Assembly (NCBI GenBank): GCA_009733775.1
Contig: WOGZ01000147.1
Span: 1 to 64,000, forward strand
Source of the DNA: Alectoria sarmentosa
Lineage: Eukaryota; Ascomycota; Lecanoromycetes; Lecanorales; Parmeliaceae
Length of the DNA stretch: 64,000 nt
Reading direction: 5' to 3'
Below the pieces are notes generated by a model, which was not told the DNA's origin, did not search any database, and saw only the letters and a program-made list of their open reading frames with translations. The first letter of the stretch is position 1, and each line of letters starts with the position of its first letter. Shown piece by piece: positions 43,483 to 55,843 of this stretch. The translations under genes were made by a program, and so were the position numbers.

Positions 43483-46400
43483 ATGCCTTCGAGGCAAATG
43501 CCTAGAGAGGAAAGCTGGAACAGCCTTCGCCGTTCAGAAGCTTCTGGCGATAACGTTGAAGACATCTTTTCGGATGCCAGTATGAATGATGAATCTGATC
43601 ATGGCTCCGAGCGTTCCACTACCGAATCGCCGAATTTTCCCACCGTCAGCGATGTTCATCGAGCACTTCACCCTCTGCAAGCTACTGCAGACCGTGTTGG
43701 CAAGCAAGTCGAAGAATTTGCAGAGAACCTCGACCGTCTTAGCTCGAGAAACAAGCGCAAGCAAGAGAAGGACTGTAGCGACGTCATGCCCCTCGTCGAC
43801 GCTTACAAAAATATCGCCAAAGATACTGTACGCCGCCTACAGAGCATGCACGCGCCTGAGAGACAGCAGCTACTTTCCAAGAAAACGAAACGGAGGCTTC
43901 GAAAGTCAAGCGCCAAGTCTACCCCTGGGTCTACCCCAGCAGAAGATGAAAAAGATCGCGGTATAATGACGAGTGTTGAAGACTTGAAGAGGTGGGAGCT
44001 GGAAGAACAGACGTGGGACTTGGTTGGCCTCATGCTCCAGGTTGGATATCCCAAACGGGGAATCACACAGACGGACCTTGACGGCGAATCGCGTCTTGTT
44101 AGGCCTAGCAAGACAACGGAGGTGCATCGGTACTCCTCAGAGAAAGACATTTGGAATAAGTTCCTCGCGACGGACGATCAAGCATGGGAACGACACACAG
44201 TAGTTGAATGGCTCAAGAAGTGCGCGGACAGTTCGGATCAGAACATTGAGCAGGTCGTGAAGGAGCTTGAATTGGGTGCGGACAGAGGGTCTGGGCTGTG
44301 GGCTCACAGTTGGTTGTATTCGAAAGAAGCGATTAAATTCCAGAAACGCCTACGATCATGGCCACAAGCACTTGAGCCGGATGATCCAGGTCTTGACACG
44401 TCGTTGGTGAACTCGGAGAAAACCAAATCTTTGGTCACTCAGCTAGATCCAGACGCAATCACTCGTCAAGGTAGAAGTCTGGAGCAGCAAGATTACTACT
44501 TTGAACGGGCTGCGTGGCTCGCGTGCTGGGAAATGCTAAGACGAGGGAAAGACTGGGACTATGTCCGGGATTGGTGTCATGAAAGAGGGGAAGGTTGGAG
44601 GGCTACAGCAATGCGTGGAGATCCTCGAAATGCCCGCTTTCCCACCTCTTCACCAGTAGGTTGGCAATCTCGAGCATTGTGGCGCAAGGCTTGTGCTATT
44701 GCCGCCAAAGACGGTGGTATCGACGAGTACGAAAATGGAGTTTACGGAGTCCTCAGCGGAGATCTTCCAAGTGTCTTGAAGGTTAGCCGCAGTTGGGACG
44801 ATTATCTGTTCGCTCATTATAACTCCTACTTGCTGCACTCATTCGATCGTTATCTGAAGTCGAGCTTTCCAGACAGAGTACCAGCTACTCTAAACGACAA
44901 GCATGGTTCGTTCAACTTCTCTGTATTTGGCGGTCAACGCACGCAATCCGGGAATCAAATCGTGGAGAAGATGAAGCACTTGGAGACAACCAGAGAAGAA
45001 GCAAGGGAGCCGCTCAAAATTTTGCAGGGCAGCCTGATTGCCAACACCTTTGACGATTTTGTCTTTAAGCATGGTGTCAGACTTACACAAGCAGCTAACG
45101 CGGAAGGGAGATCTAAGGTTCTTGACCCTTTTGAGAACGATCAAATCCTCAAAGGGAGCGTTACAGCACCAATCAGCATGGCGGATCACGACCTTCTCCG
45201 TCTTCTAACGCATATCATATTCGTATTCCAGGATCTCGGATTCCAGTTTGGAGAAGGCGAACGCCGCTCCGCCATGGAAAGCATCATCGTTGCTTATGTG
45301 GATTATCTCGGCAAAGCTGGCAAACAGCAACTACTGCCTCTTTACGCCTCCCGCCTCTCATATCAGACATCGATAAAATGCTTGGGTCGCCAGCTACCGG
45401 CAATCCAAGATCGTCGTGAGCGGCAAACAATGATGAGTCTGATGAAGCAGATTGGAATTGATGTCCCTGGTGTCCTTGGCATGCAATTGCAATTAATTAT
45501 CACGGATACGCGGCTTACGCAGAGCAAGTGGCCTGCGCTGAGGATACTTGAGCAGACCAGCAAGGATGCATCGAGCGTTCGTCCTATTCAGATCAGCTTC
45601 ATTGGTGATCAAGTTACAGATGATCAAGAAGATCTAGTTCACGGATTTGAGTGGTATATGCTACTTGATTTCCATTGGCAGCAGACTATGGCGGTAGGAG
45701 TAGTAATATACAAGCATTTGTTTCGTAAGTCTGTAGAGCGTGATTTTCCACGCGAGCGCTAATACCAGCATTTATTTAGGCTCGAATGGATTGGCAGCCG
45801 CGAGACGCCTGTCGCAAACAGTACCTTTTTCTACAATATCTCTTGGGAAGACCAATGATGTCTTGGGAAAGCCGGTCGATATCAGCAAGAGCCAAAATTC
45901 AAGTGATGACGAGGGCGACCTAGTCACCCGGAGTCAATTTACCAGATCACGCCACGCACGAAGCTCGCAACGATTGGGCAGCCCGTCTGTGAAGCTTGCC
46001 CATGGCGATCGTGAGCTCATGCTGAGTCAAGCAAGCACCTTTAGGGACTTCGAAAACCTTATCACTGCCCTCGATGCGATGGAGGAGTGGAAGAACCTTG
46101 CCGACGAAGTTGTCAAGTAAGTCCACCCAAAGCTCCACAGTGAGCAACCCGAAGTTGACCTGGTCTCTTTCGACAGATACATCGAGCAACGCCAAGATAT
46201 CCGAGTCTGGAAAGACTCGTTTCAGAAGGCTTACAAAAAAGTTGAGACGACTATCGAGCCACTGCTTCATGGATGGTTACGAAACCCCAATAGTGGTGAG
46301 TGCGTCTTGTATCGGGCATCAAATGAAGCATGGCCTGATGGTGAAATTAGATGCAGACGAGGAAGATTTTAGGCAGATACGCGTAGCTTGTTTGCCCGAG

Positions 46401-46685
46401 GTTTTGCTTGCTTACAACATGGTGCTGAACTTCAGCTCGCACTACCTTAGTCGTGACCTGCTACTGAAGAGCATGGACTTGGCAGCTCTGGTCGCTGCCG
46501 AAGACTCTGGGCTTGCTGAGTGCTTCATGGCCGCGGAGAGGATGCCTGAGCTTGTTGATTCTTTTGCACTTTTGAGTAAGACGATCATCAGGGCAGATGA
46601 TAGGGGAGCGAAAGCGGGAAAAAGCAAAAAGAAGAGAAACGGGGAGACTTTAGACCTGTGGACAGTGAAAGCGCCGTCAAGTTAA
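43483..46685 (+). CDS. nup84: Nuclear pore protein Nup84/Nup107
   Basis: Scaffold nucleoporin of the Y-complex (outer ring), an alpha-helical solenoid. Four exons, 43483-45724, 45780-46116, 46177-46295 and 46351-46685, phases consistent; 1010 aa. Family-typical segments include WELEEQTWDLVGLMLQ, DYYFERAAWLACWEMLRRG, ALWRKACAIAA, YENGVYGVLSGDLPSVL, SWDDYLFAHYNSYL, and the exon junction region YKHLF joined to RSNGLAAARRLSQTVPFST. The end is helical, with KSMDLAALVAAEDSGLAECF and a basic KSKKKR stretch. The N-terminal ~100 residues are disordered and Ser-rich. All introns are ordinary short ones. Confidence 0.9.
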
Positions 46686-48118
46686 AGGGTGACATTTCAA
46701 CGGATTTGAATGTGAGTATTACTGACTGGCGCTCAATCCCTTGCCTTGGTAATGTTGAGGGTGATAAGGGGATGACCATGAAAGCGATGCACCCTCGCCA
46801 CCTCGAGGAGAACACAGCCCTCTCATGCAGGGCCTTGTTATGTACGTACCATAGAATCCATATGAACATTACCCAAATACCTTGGTCTACAATCTTAGGC
46901 GCCTACGGATACGTCGGAGAATTACTGAGGCATTGATAGGGGTATCTGCATTCTTGTATTTGTCGGTACATAGACACCATGATTCTTGCTTGCATACTCC
47001 CTGTATACTCTTCTACTCTTGAATTTGATTAATCATCGCGGCGGGCCTGGTGTGGGACCTGCGTCGAAGGATTCCAGCTGACGATTGCCAAGCGAATCAA
47101 TCTCGTAGCATTCTCTACCTTACTGTACTGTAATAATAAAAGGCTAGTCAGTCACGCACATGATATTCGGCAAAGTGTAAGATTGAAGGTCCATCGTTGT
47201 TTATTACAACAAGAATAATTAATAAATAACGATGAAATCAGTACTCTGAATCCAACGTGCAACTTGGCCATACTCTTTACCTACCACTCACACTTTCATT
47301 TTATAAAAGCAAAGGTCGAATAATTTGGCCGCCAGCCCAGCAGAAAATGATCTCCGCTCTGCAGTGGACGCTCACACTTGGACTTGGGTGGGGGCAAGTA
47401 GTGCGAAAATTGAGGCTGTGCAAAGACGCTAGCAATGACATTGACAGAACATACCTCAGCCAGTCGACCTTTCTCATTGATTGACAGGGATCGCCCGGCC
47501 TCACATCTCCTGCCAATAGCTACTCCAATCCAATCCACTACCTATCCTAATTCCACAGTCACAATCTTCAAGCAGAGTCGTCTCTTTGCTTTTTCGGCAA
47601 CCTTGTCATTTGGACAATGGGAGGGTGTTGACCATCCGTCACCTCATGGAAACCGGCGGCCAAAGAAGCAACGCCCATGACCCGCACTCAAAGAAGATCC
47701 GAGGGGGATCACCGTAGGAGGAGCAGTGGAAACAGATCTGAGAAGACCGAGAGACGGCGGATTGGAAAAGAAAGCAGTCGGTAAGTCGGGGCTGGCAAAT
47801 ACTTTTGCAATAATTCATATCCGTATGTCGTCTCTTGCACCTTTGCTTCTTTCCGAGGCTCGATCCTGATGAAGAGCTCCAGGAAGCCACGGCTCGTTGC
47901 ATTTTTGACTGTCCACACTCGCGCCTTCTTTACTTAATCTAACAATTCAAGCTCAAGCATACGCCTACAATATCCATCCGCGACTTCATCAGCCAATCCC
48001 TCGCATCCTTACCCTCGAAGTACTATTCTGCACTGTTCCAACACTCTTATCTGCATACTTATGAACGACGGGGACACTCTCCTTTGTACATTCCGGACGT
48101 CAGGCCGCTGAGCGTACC
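46686..48118. other. Intergenic plus Ca-ATPase leader
   Basis: About 1.4 kb between the nucleoporin stop and the Ca2+-ATPase start. It includes TAATAATAAA-like polyadenylation-type words near 47131-47140 and AATTAATAAATAACG near 47216-47230. No gene was seen. The 3' part is likely a long 5' leader or promoter. Confidence 0.45.
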
Positions 48119-51100
48119 ATGACGGACGTCGGGAAAAATGGCCGTACATCGCCCTCACCACCTCACCCCCCACGCCGGCCACGGGCGCCCACAATAACAA
48201 TCAATACCTCTGCTGTTAGTCCACCTTCGATGAACTGCAAAAAGATTCTTCGTCTCCTTAATCATAGTGCTGACCGAGTTCTACCTAACAGGCAGAACAG
48301 AACGAAGAGCAAGACAGGGAGCCTGCCCCCTTGCTGAGCGAGTCTCCAAGGACAGACCTTCGAGCCGCGCATTCTTTTGAAAGCAGTCGACCCACCTCTG
48401 CCCACAATGTCTCGTCTCCTACCTCCAAGTGGACTGATCTTCGACCTCATAACTTTCTGGCAGTGCCAAATTCGCGTTCAAGAGGGAACTCCGTCGACTC
48501 GGAAGAGCCAGGCCAATCTCCTACAACATATAGCGGTGAGACTTCGGTGCCTTCCCTAGCCTCGACGGCTGAGGGCAGAGCGAGCACTGAAGTCAGTAAT
48601 GATAATATAATCAATGACGAAGAGGCATTAAAGGCGGATCCTGGCACAGAAGCCGACTTTCAGGTCGAAGATAACAAATTTGCTTTTTCTCCTGGCCAAT
48701 TGAGCAAATTGCTCAATCCGAAAAGTTTTGCCGCTTTCCATGCATTGGGGGGATTAAGGGGCCTCGAGAAAGGACTGCGGACCGATCGACTGGCAGGATT
48801 GTCTTTGGATGAAAAGCGGCTCGACGGGAGCGTGTGCTTTGATCAGGCTGTTGCAGCTGGCTCTCAAGACAAAGATTCTGGAGACCAAGGAGGTCGGCTC
48901 ATATCAAGAACGACAACGACTGGGACCTCAAGGAAATTATCCGAGGACTCTTTCACGGACCGCAAACGCATCTTTAAAGACAACCGTCTGCCGGAGAAGA
49001 AAGCAAAGAGCATATTTCAGCTTGCCTGGATGGCCTACAATGACAAAGTGTTGATACTCTTGACCGTTGCCGCTGTGATATCTTTGGCTCTGGGAATTTA
49101 TCAATCTGTGACCCCTCAGCCAAACGGCGAAGCACCCGTGGAGTGGGTCGAGGGCGTTGCCATAATGGTAGCAATCATAATTGTTGTCGTCGTCGGCGCT
49201 GCAAATGACTGGCAAAAGGAGCGACAATTCGTCAAGCTGAATAAAAAGAAAGAAGACCGGGATGTCAAGGTCATTCGATCGGGAAAATCTAGAGAGATAT
49301 CCGTGCATGACATTTTGGTCGGCGACGTTATGCATCTTGAGCCGGGAGACATGATACCAGTGGATGGTATTTTTATCTCTGGACACAATCTCAAATGTGA
49401 CGAATCGTCTGCCACAGGTGAATCAGATTTGCTCAGAAAGCAATCAGGTGACGAGGTTTATGCTGCTATTGAATCTCATCACAGCCTCGCTAAATTGGAT
49501 TGCTTCATTATCTCGGGTGGCAAAGTCTCCGAGGGCATTGGCACGTTTCTTGTCACCGCAGTGGGAGTGAATTCAAGCCATGGAAAGACCATGATGTCCC
49601 TTCGCCAGGACTCTCAAACCACACCATTGCAATCGAAGCTCAACATCCTCGCAGAGTATATCGCCAAATTGGGCCTCGGTGCTGGTCTTGTCCTTTTTGT
49701 GGCAACCTTTATCAGGTTTCTGGTCCAATTGAACACCATCCAGGGAGGAGCGAGCGAAAAAGGACAGCGATTTCTACAAGTTTTCATCGTTGCTGTTACC
49801 ATTGTTGTCGTCGCGGTCCCAGAAGGTCTCCCTCTTGCTGTTACGCTCGCGCTTGCATTCGCAACCACTAGGATGCTTAAGGATAACAACCTAGTTCGGC
49901 TTTTGCGAGCGTGCGAGACGATGGGCAACGCGACAGTCATTTGCTCGGATAAAACAGGTACTTTGACGCAGAACAAAATGTCTACCGTTGCCGGCATACT
50001 AGGTACTACAGCCCGATTTGGGGACAAAAGCAGCCCAGAGACATCTGCTTCGACTTCACCCGATTCTCCCACCAAAGGCAGGATTGTCTCAGCAGAACAA
50101 GACAGTCAGGATGCGTCCGCGTCGCACTTCGTCTCCGTACTCGCTGATGATGTGAAAGAGCTGTTAAAGCAATCTATAGCGGTGAACTCGACAGCCTTTG
50201 AGGGCGAGGATGATGGCGGACAAGAGACTTTTGTAGGATCGAAAACAGAAACAGCTCTGCTGAGCTTCGCTCGAGATCATCTCGCGATGGGATCCGTGAG
50301 TGAAGAAAGGGCGAACGCCAACGTCGTCCAATTCGTGCCTTTTGATTCTGCGAGGAAATGCATGGCTGCTGTGGTTAAGATCGATGAAAAGCGATATCGA
50401 ATGTTTATCAAAGGTGCCTCGGAGATCTTGCTCGGCAGATGTTCGAAGATCATTCAGGATCCCACCCGTGAGGCGTCAGAAAGAGACATCACGCCTGAAA
50501 CCATCGAGTTTCTTAAACAAATCATCGACTCCTATGCTTCACGATCATTGCGTACTATCGGGCTCCTATACAGAGACTTTGAGCAGTGGCCTCCCCGAGG
50601 CATACCGACTCAAGAGGATGATCAAACCCTAGCCGTCTTCGACAGAGTCTTCAAAGAAATGGTGTTTCTTGGGATTGTCGGCATTCAAGACCCACTGCGG
50701 GACGGTGTTGCAGATGCCGTCCATGTGTGTCAAAATGCTGGGGTCAAAGTACGTATGGTGACAGGAGACAATCTTCTCACTGCCAAAGCTATCGCAAAAG
50801 AATGTGGAATATACACGGCTGCAGGTGAGGTAATGGAAGGCCCTGACTTCAGAAGGTTGGGTAAAAGGGACATGTACGCCATTATCCCAAACCTTCAAGT
50901 GCTTGCTAGGTCAAGTCCCGGTGACAAGCGAACCTTGGTTCAAGGTTTGAAAGAATTGGGAGAAACCGTTGCTGTGACAGGTGATGGCACGAATGACGCG
51001 CCTGCACTCAAGACTGCTGACGTAGGATTTTCTATGGGTATTGCAGGGACAGAAGTGGCCAAAGAGGCTTCGGCAATCATCTTGATGGACGACAATTTTG

Positions 51101-52482
51101 CCTCTATTGTCAAAGCAATCATGTGGGGCAGAGCTGTTAATGACTCCGTCAAGAAGTTCCTCCAGGTTCGTTACCTGCCTCAAGTCCTCATCACATTGGC
51201 TAACCATCCGTAGTTCCAAGTCACCGTCAACATCACTGCCGTAGTCCTGACTTTCATATCTGCCGTTGCCAGCAGTACTGAGACCTCGGTGTTGACAGCT
51301 GTCCAACTGCTATGGGTCAATCTCATTATGGATACGTTTGCTGCCCTTGCCTTAGCCACCGATGCACCCACACTCAACATCCTGAATCGAAAACCCGAGC
51401 CCAAGTCCGCACCGTTGATAACGTTGACCATGTGGAAGATGATCGTCGGTCAATCAGTATTTCAGCTTCTCGTTACATTAGTGCTGTACTTTGCTGGAGC
51501 ATCTTTCCTCTCGTATCAAACACAACGTGAGCAGAATCAATTGCAAACGTTAATCTTCAATACCTTCGTGTGGATGCAGATTTTCAACCAGTACAACAAC
51601 AGACGCATCGACAACAAGATGAACATTTTCGAAGGCATACAGCGGAATTATTTCTTCATTGGTATCCAATTTATCATTGTTGGGGGACAGATAATGATCG
51701 TCTTCATTGGCGGTGACGCCTTCTCCACACATCGACTAAATGGTGCTCAATGGGGCTACTCCGTGGTCTTGGGATTTCTTTCTATACCTGTAGCGGTCAT
51801 GATCCGTATGATACCAGATGACCTCATAAGAAGGCTGATACCATCCTGGTTCATCCGGAAAGCAACACCCAAGTTGCTGGTGTCCGACGAGGAGCGACAG
51901 TACGAATGGAATCCCGCTTTGGAAGAGATCCGAGAAGAACTGACGTTTTTGAAGAAGCTTCGTGGTGGACGTCTTAACGTGCTTAGGTATAAGCTCCAAC
52001 ATCCAGTAGAGACATTTCTGCCACGATCCAGAAGCGGTTCATCTCGATCAAGATCGCGAACCAACTCCCTACCACAAACACCCACTGGGGAGCAAGGGAT
52101 AGGCGACTCTGGTAGCAATCAGGCCCCTCCCACTCCTGAGTCTCGGAAATCGGCCTTGCGGAGGTCACCAAGATCACGGTCAAATTCTGCATTCGGCCCA
52201 GCTGCTGCGATGGCAGGCATCGTTGCTGGTAGTGTGGCTGGGTGGTCACCCATTGGTCATCGGAGCGAGGATGGCGGCTCGATGAGGTTTTCGCAATCTG
52301 ACAGTAGATCCCAGTTCGACGGTCACGAGGGCACTGAGGTACATCCTGCAACAAGCTCGCACGATCTTGTCTCGAGTGAGAATGAGCGCTCGCAGTTAGG
52401 CCACCTACAAGCAGACCAGATCTCTGCAATCAGCCATGCCCCTGGGCCATCGTCTTTAGCTCCGCCGCAGCGTGCATGTTGA
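48119..52482 (+). CDS. pmc1: P2B-type Ca2+-transporting ATPase (Pmc1-like, vacuolar)
   Basis: Pump that sequesters cytosolic Ca2+, in fungi mainly into the vacuole. Three exons, 48119-48214, 48292-51165 and 51214-52482; 1412 aa. Signatures: DESSATGESD (actuator region), TM4 PEGLPLAVTLALAF near residue 542, phosphorylation loop CSDKTGTLTQNK with Asp at about 585, MVTGDN, and the hinge TGDGTNDAPALK near 927. TM5-6 sequence is interrupted by a 48-nt intron after KKFLQ. The N-terminal ~200 residues are Ser-rich with FAFSPGQLSKLLNPKS, as in Pmc1 relatives. A long Ser/Arg-rich C-terminal tail is present. Calcineurin control of the gene is known in other fungi but cannot be seen here. Confidence 0.93.
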
Positions 52483-54092
52483 GATGAGTGCTTCGACGGA
52501 GTCGTGCAGTACACTTCTTCCGTTTATGGACCAAATGTTTTAGTATAAAACCCTTCATCTTTTTCAGGAGTGAGAAATCCTTACTCTCACGGCGGACGGT
52601 TTGAAATTGAAGCTTTCTCATAAGCGTGCTTGAATCGGAGTTTTGGAGCAAAGGCGGCAAAGAGGAATAATGAGCATGAGACGATAAAAGGAGACGGCGC
52701 TCGTTGTTCGGAGCTTTACGCTGTCTATCGGAGTACATTTGCTGGGGATCATTGCAAGGCTTCTCGGCTACAATCAATTCACCTCTGGGTGCTGGAGAGG
52801 AGTAATTCTTGATACCGGCAACGGTCAAGTTTAGCACTATCGCTGAACCATAGCCTGCCATTTTGGCAGGTATAACAATGTCATTTTCTAGTATGTCGAT
52901 TCCCTCGGCCTTGTTGAGTGCTAGTGTTCTCTGAAAGACGGATCACCGGCATCGCTGTCGCAGCGGCAGGACGGATCAAGACAACATGCGTCTCGAAGTC
53001 TTGGCATCCAGTATGTGCGAGTAGGCAACCTTGATTATGCATCCCAGGCTCAAGTACGTAGAGTAGCCCGGAGATTTTCAGTTGCTCGTGCTTTAATTCG
53101 TCTCGCAAGGACACTGCGCAAAGCCTCTGGATGAAGGATGAGGTATCATGGCAGCGACTGGAACATATTCTGAACACGCTACAAGGAAGGCGCAATCCCA
53201 CAAGCACTCAAGTACCATGTCGCAAGTACAAATCCAAGTGACGGCTCATGACTACAACAAGAGCATGCGCGCACCGAAACCATTGCACCATCCATCCAAT
53301 CAGTACCTTGCCCGCTTGCACGATGTATCTTGCTCGACATGTGTCCCAACCCTACAGCCTTCTGCAGTACCTACACGCTCACAGCAGCTGTATATGAACC
53401 TTTGGGAATATTTATCCTCAAGATCGCTTATTGACGCGGTCGAATATACGATGGTGGGCGACATGACTGGAGCCAATTCGGAAGACAAGATGTTGTGAGA
53501 CTGTACACATGACTCAATGCTCGGTATAAAGCCTTTCTGTTTGTTGGGCGTCGGTGTGATGCGTGAGGAGCAGTCATGTAGGCTTTCACCGACTTGTCTG
53601 ACCAATGCGGAGGGAGTGTCGGACGGTGACAGACGAGGAAAGCGAATGAACAGTGATAGATTGAGGCTACGAGAATATCTTACAAGAAGAATAAAACGAA
53701 TGCAAAGTAAAAATCAACCGGGAGCGTTCGCGAGTCGCAACGCGCATTAGTGGCCCTGCATTTTATATAGCTCACCTTTTGGTCCGTCGCTTTGTATCGC
53801 ACCATACGTTACCGAGTAGGTACTCGGACTGTACGAGTATGTTATATCTTTACCATACTTACTCTGTACTAGTACTCTACATATAAGGATTTATAGTACT
53901 CCTATCGGACGTGGGACAATTCATCTTACAGTCTCACAGTAAACCTTCATTTTAGGCTACTCGGAACCCACCACTTCATCTGACTTGACTTGACTTGATA
54001 TGACATGACATGACTTGACCTGCTTTGCCTTGCGCACCCAGAAAGTGGACAACTTCCACTCTTTTACTCGTCATGAAAACCGTCGTCAGCCC
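52483..54092. other. Intergenic, no gene seen
   Basis: About 1.6 kb. The last part has a GACTTGACTTGATATGACATGACATGACTTG degenerate pentamer run (about 53982-54020). Frames on both strands lack recognisable domains. Confidence 0.45.
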
Positions 54093-54680
54093 ATGATCAT
54101 TGTTTTCGTTTTCCTTGTCACAAGCGGAACCAGGTTGGTGAAACCGCACGGGAGAAGGATTGTCAGTGCGTTGATGGATGATAGATTGAGGACGGCGATG
54201 ATGTACGTATATTTCTTTCCCAGGGGCATCCAGCCTTTGCATATCTTGTCTGATGGTCATTCGCCCAGGTATGAGAAACCATCCCGATATTACTTCATCC
54301 TCGTCTCCACCCTTTTCACCGTACGCAAGTTCGTCCTGCGCCACCTCATGTTTCCCCGCCCTCATTTCTTCCGCGTCCATAACACTACCGATGAGCCATC
54401 ACAAGCCGGTACATATCACATGACAGTGTACGAAACTCATCCCTGGTACGTAAAGCCCACCGTCTTGAAACGGTTTGAACCTCGAGCATGGACAAATTGG
54501 ATCATGGGATTACCAGTACCGGGAGACGAGGGTGATAAGTATCGGCCTAATGGGTATAGTATACCTGAGATAGGGCCTGACTTTATGAGAGGCAAGGGGG
54601 CAGACTTCATGAGAGCATCAAAGGAGAGGCTTGTTGGCGAGAGGATGAAAGGATGCCCATTCGGAAGGCTGAAGGAGTAA
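54093..54680 (+). CDS. MpaB/DUF2236-like protein, C-terminal part only
   Basis: The translated C-terminus (HPWYVKPTVLKRF, WTNWIMGLPVPGDEGDKY, NGYSIPEIGPDFMRGKG, GCPFG) resembles the end of fungal ER-bound oxygenase MpaB-like/DUF2236 proteins. Those are usually ~400 aa or more and carry the His-rich catalytic region upstream. Here only ~173 residues can be modelled, starting at the first in-frame ATG (54093). A likely 66-nt intron (54203-54268, donor GTACGT, acceptor CCCAG) joins LRTAMMYEKPSRYY. The intron is a multiple of three and has no stop, so retention would also give an open frame. The upstream half is missing, so this may be a truncated gene. Confidence 0.5.
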   Translation: MIIVFVFLVTSGTRLVKPHGRRIVSALMDDRLRTAMMYVYFFPRGIQPLHILSDGHSPRYEKPSRYYFILVSTLFTVRKFVLRHLMFPRPHFFRVHNTTDEPSQAGTYHMTVYETHPWYVKPTVLKRFEPRAWTNWIMGLPVPGDEGDKYRPNGYSIPEIGPDFMRGKGADFMRASKERLVGERMKGCPFGRLKE

Positions 54681-55195
54681 TTAGGGTGAATTGAGGATTC
54701 TGTTTGTTGAACATTGGCATGCAATGGCGGCACTTCTCCATTTAGAGCGAAACGCGTCGTCCAGTGATCAGCATGTTTTAGGTGCTCTGTCCGATACATG
54801 TCATCGGCATCTGCAGTAGAACAAATTCCCAAGATGTCTAATCAAATCAGCACCCAATAACAGCATCGATGCTAAATGCCATGCTTGATACACGTGCTTG
54901 TCAGCTGTAATTCAAGGACAAGAACACATCAGAGTACGAGACCCAAATTTTCAGCCCATGGTGCCCCAATCTAGTCCGTACGAGAATTCTACGAGAATTC
55001 TTATAAAAACCGCTCCTACCCGAGCAGCTTTCAGAGCTTCCAGCCCGTCTGTCCAGGAGAAAGATGTTCTAAAATCTCCCATTCTACATTCGACATTCTC
55101 ATTCGTTGCCCCTTTCCCAAGCCAGACTCACCGCCACCGTGGCTGCAGGAGACCGGCGCGCCTTTCCAACCGTGAGCCAGCAACTAATCAAGGAG
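54681..55195. other. Intergenic spacer
   Basis: About 515 bases; contains an ACGAGAATTCT direct repeat (54979-55000). No gene was recognised. Confidence 0.45.
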
Positions 55196-55843
55196 ATGGC
55201 GAGACCACCACAAGGGAAAGATTCCATGCACCGCGGCACTGCTGTGGCGCCTGGGTAAGTTTGAAAAGAAGGGGGCTAACCACACGGCTATGCCGCAGAA
55301 GCATTCATTCAATCTGTCGGGGCCATGGGTTAGAGAGCCTCAATCCGCATCAAGACTTACCACGTCTAGATGGAGACCTCGGTCTATGCCAGCCACCAGT
55401 CGGGTACCCCTGCATTCTTCCAACCTGCAAAGCCCCTGCTCCCACGACCGAATATCTGAACTCCCATGTCAAAGCCCACTTGGCCGGTCCAAATATCGAC
55501 CACGACTTCCAGCCCTTCGACAGTCTCGCTGCTCTCTATGCAGCAGCCGGCCAAGACAACCGTGCCGTCGCTGCCGCCAACACTGGTCGCCAGGCATAAA
55601 ACCCCCCAATCCTGCCGTGACCGTGGCAACGACAACAACCAAGCCCGGTCAACCTGCCCAGCTCGTGGCCGCACATGTAGCCGCGAGCAAGACCTGGAGC
55701 GCCATGCGAAGAAGCATCAGCTGGGTATGCGGGTCCACCATTGTGCACGTGTGACATGTGTGTATCAGGGGAGCTATCGAAAGGATAAGCAAGATGCTCA
55801 CGTAAAGGCTTGCCATGCCACTGGCAGTGGTGGAGCAGCTTGA
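55196..55843 (+). CDS. Small C2H2 zinc-finger protein
   Basis: Three exons, 55196-55254, 55299-55585 and 55644-55843; all phases agree; 181 aa. Three C2H2-like fingers can be read: PCILPTCKAPAPTTEYLNSH followed by VKAH; TCPARGRTCSREQDLERH followed by AKKH; HHCARVTCVYQGSYRKDKQ followed by AHVKACH. Similar paired fingers with C-x(4-6)-C spacing are common in fungal regulators of unknown target. The intron between exons 2 and 3 (GTCGCC donor, ACCAAG acceptor) lacks a strong branch site. A frameshift between two frames is therefore an alternative explanation. Confidence 0.6.
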
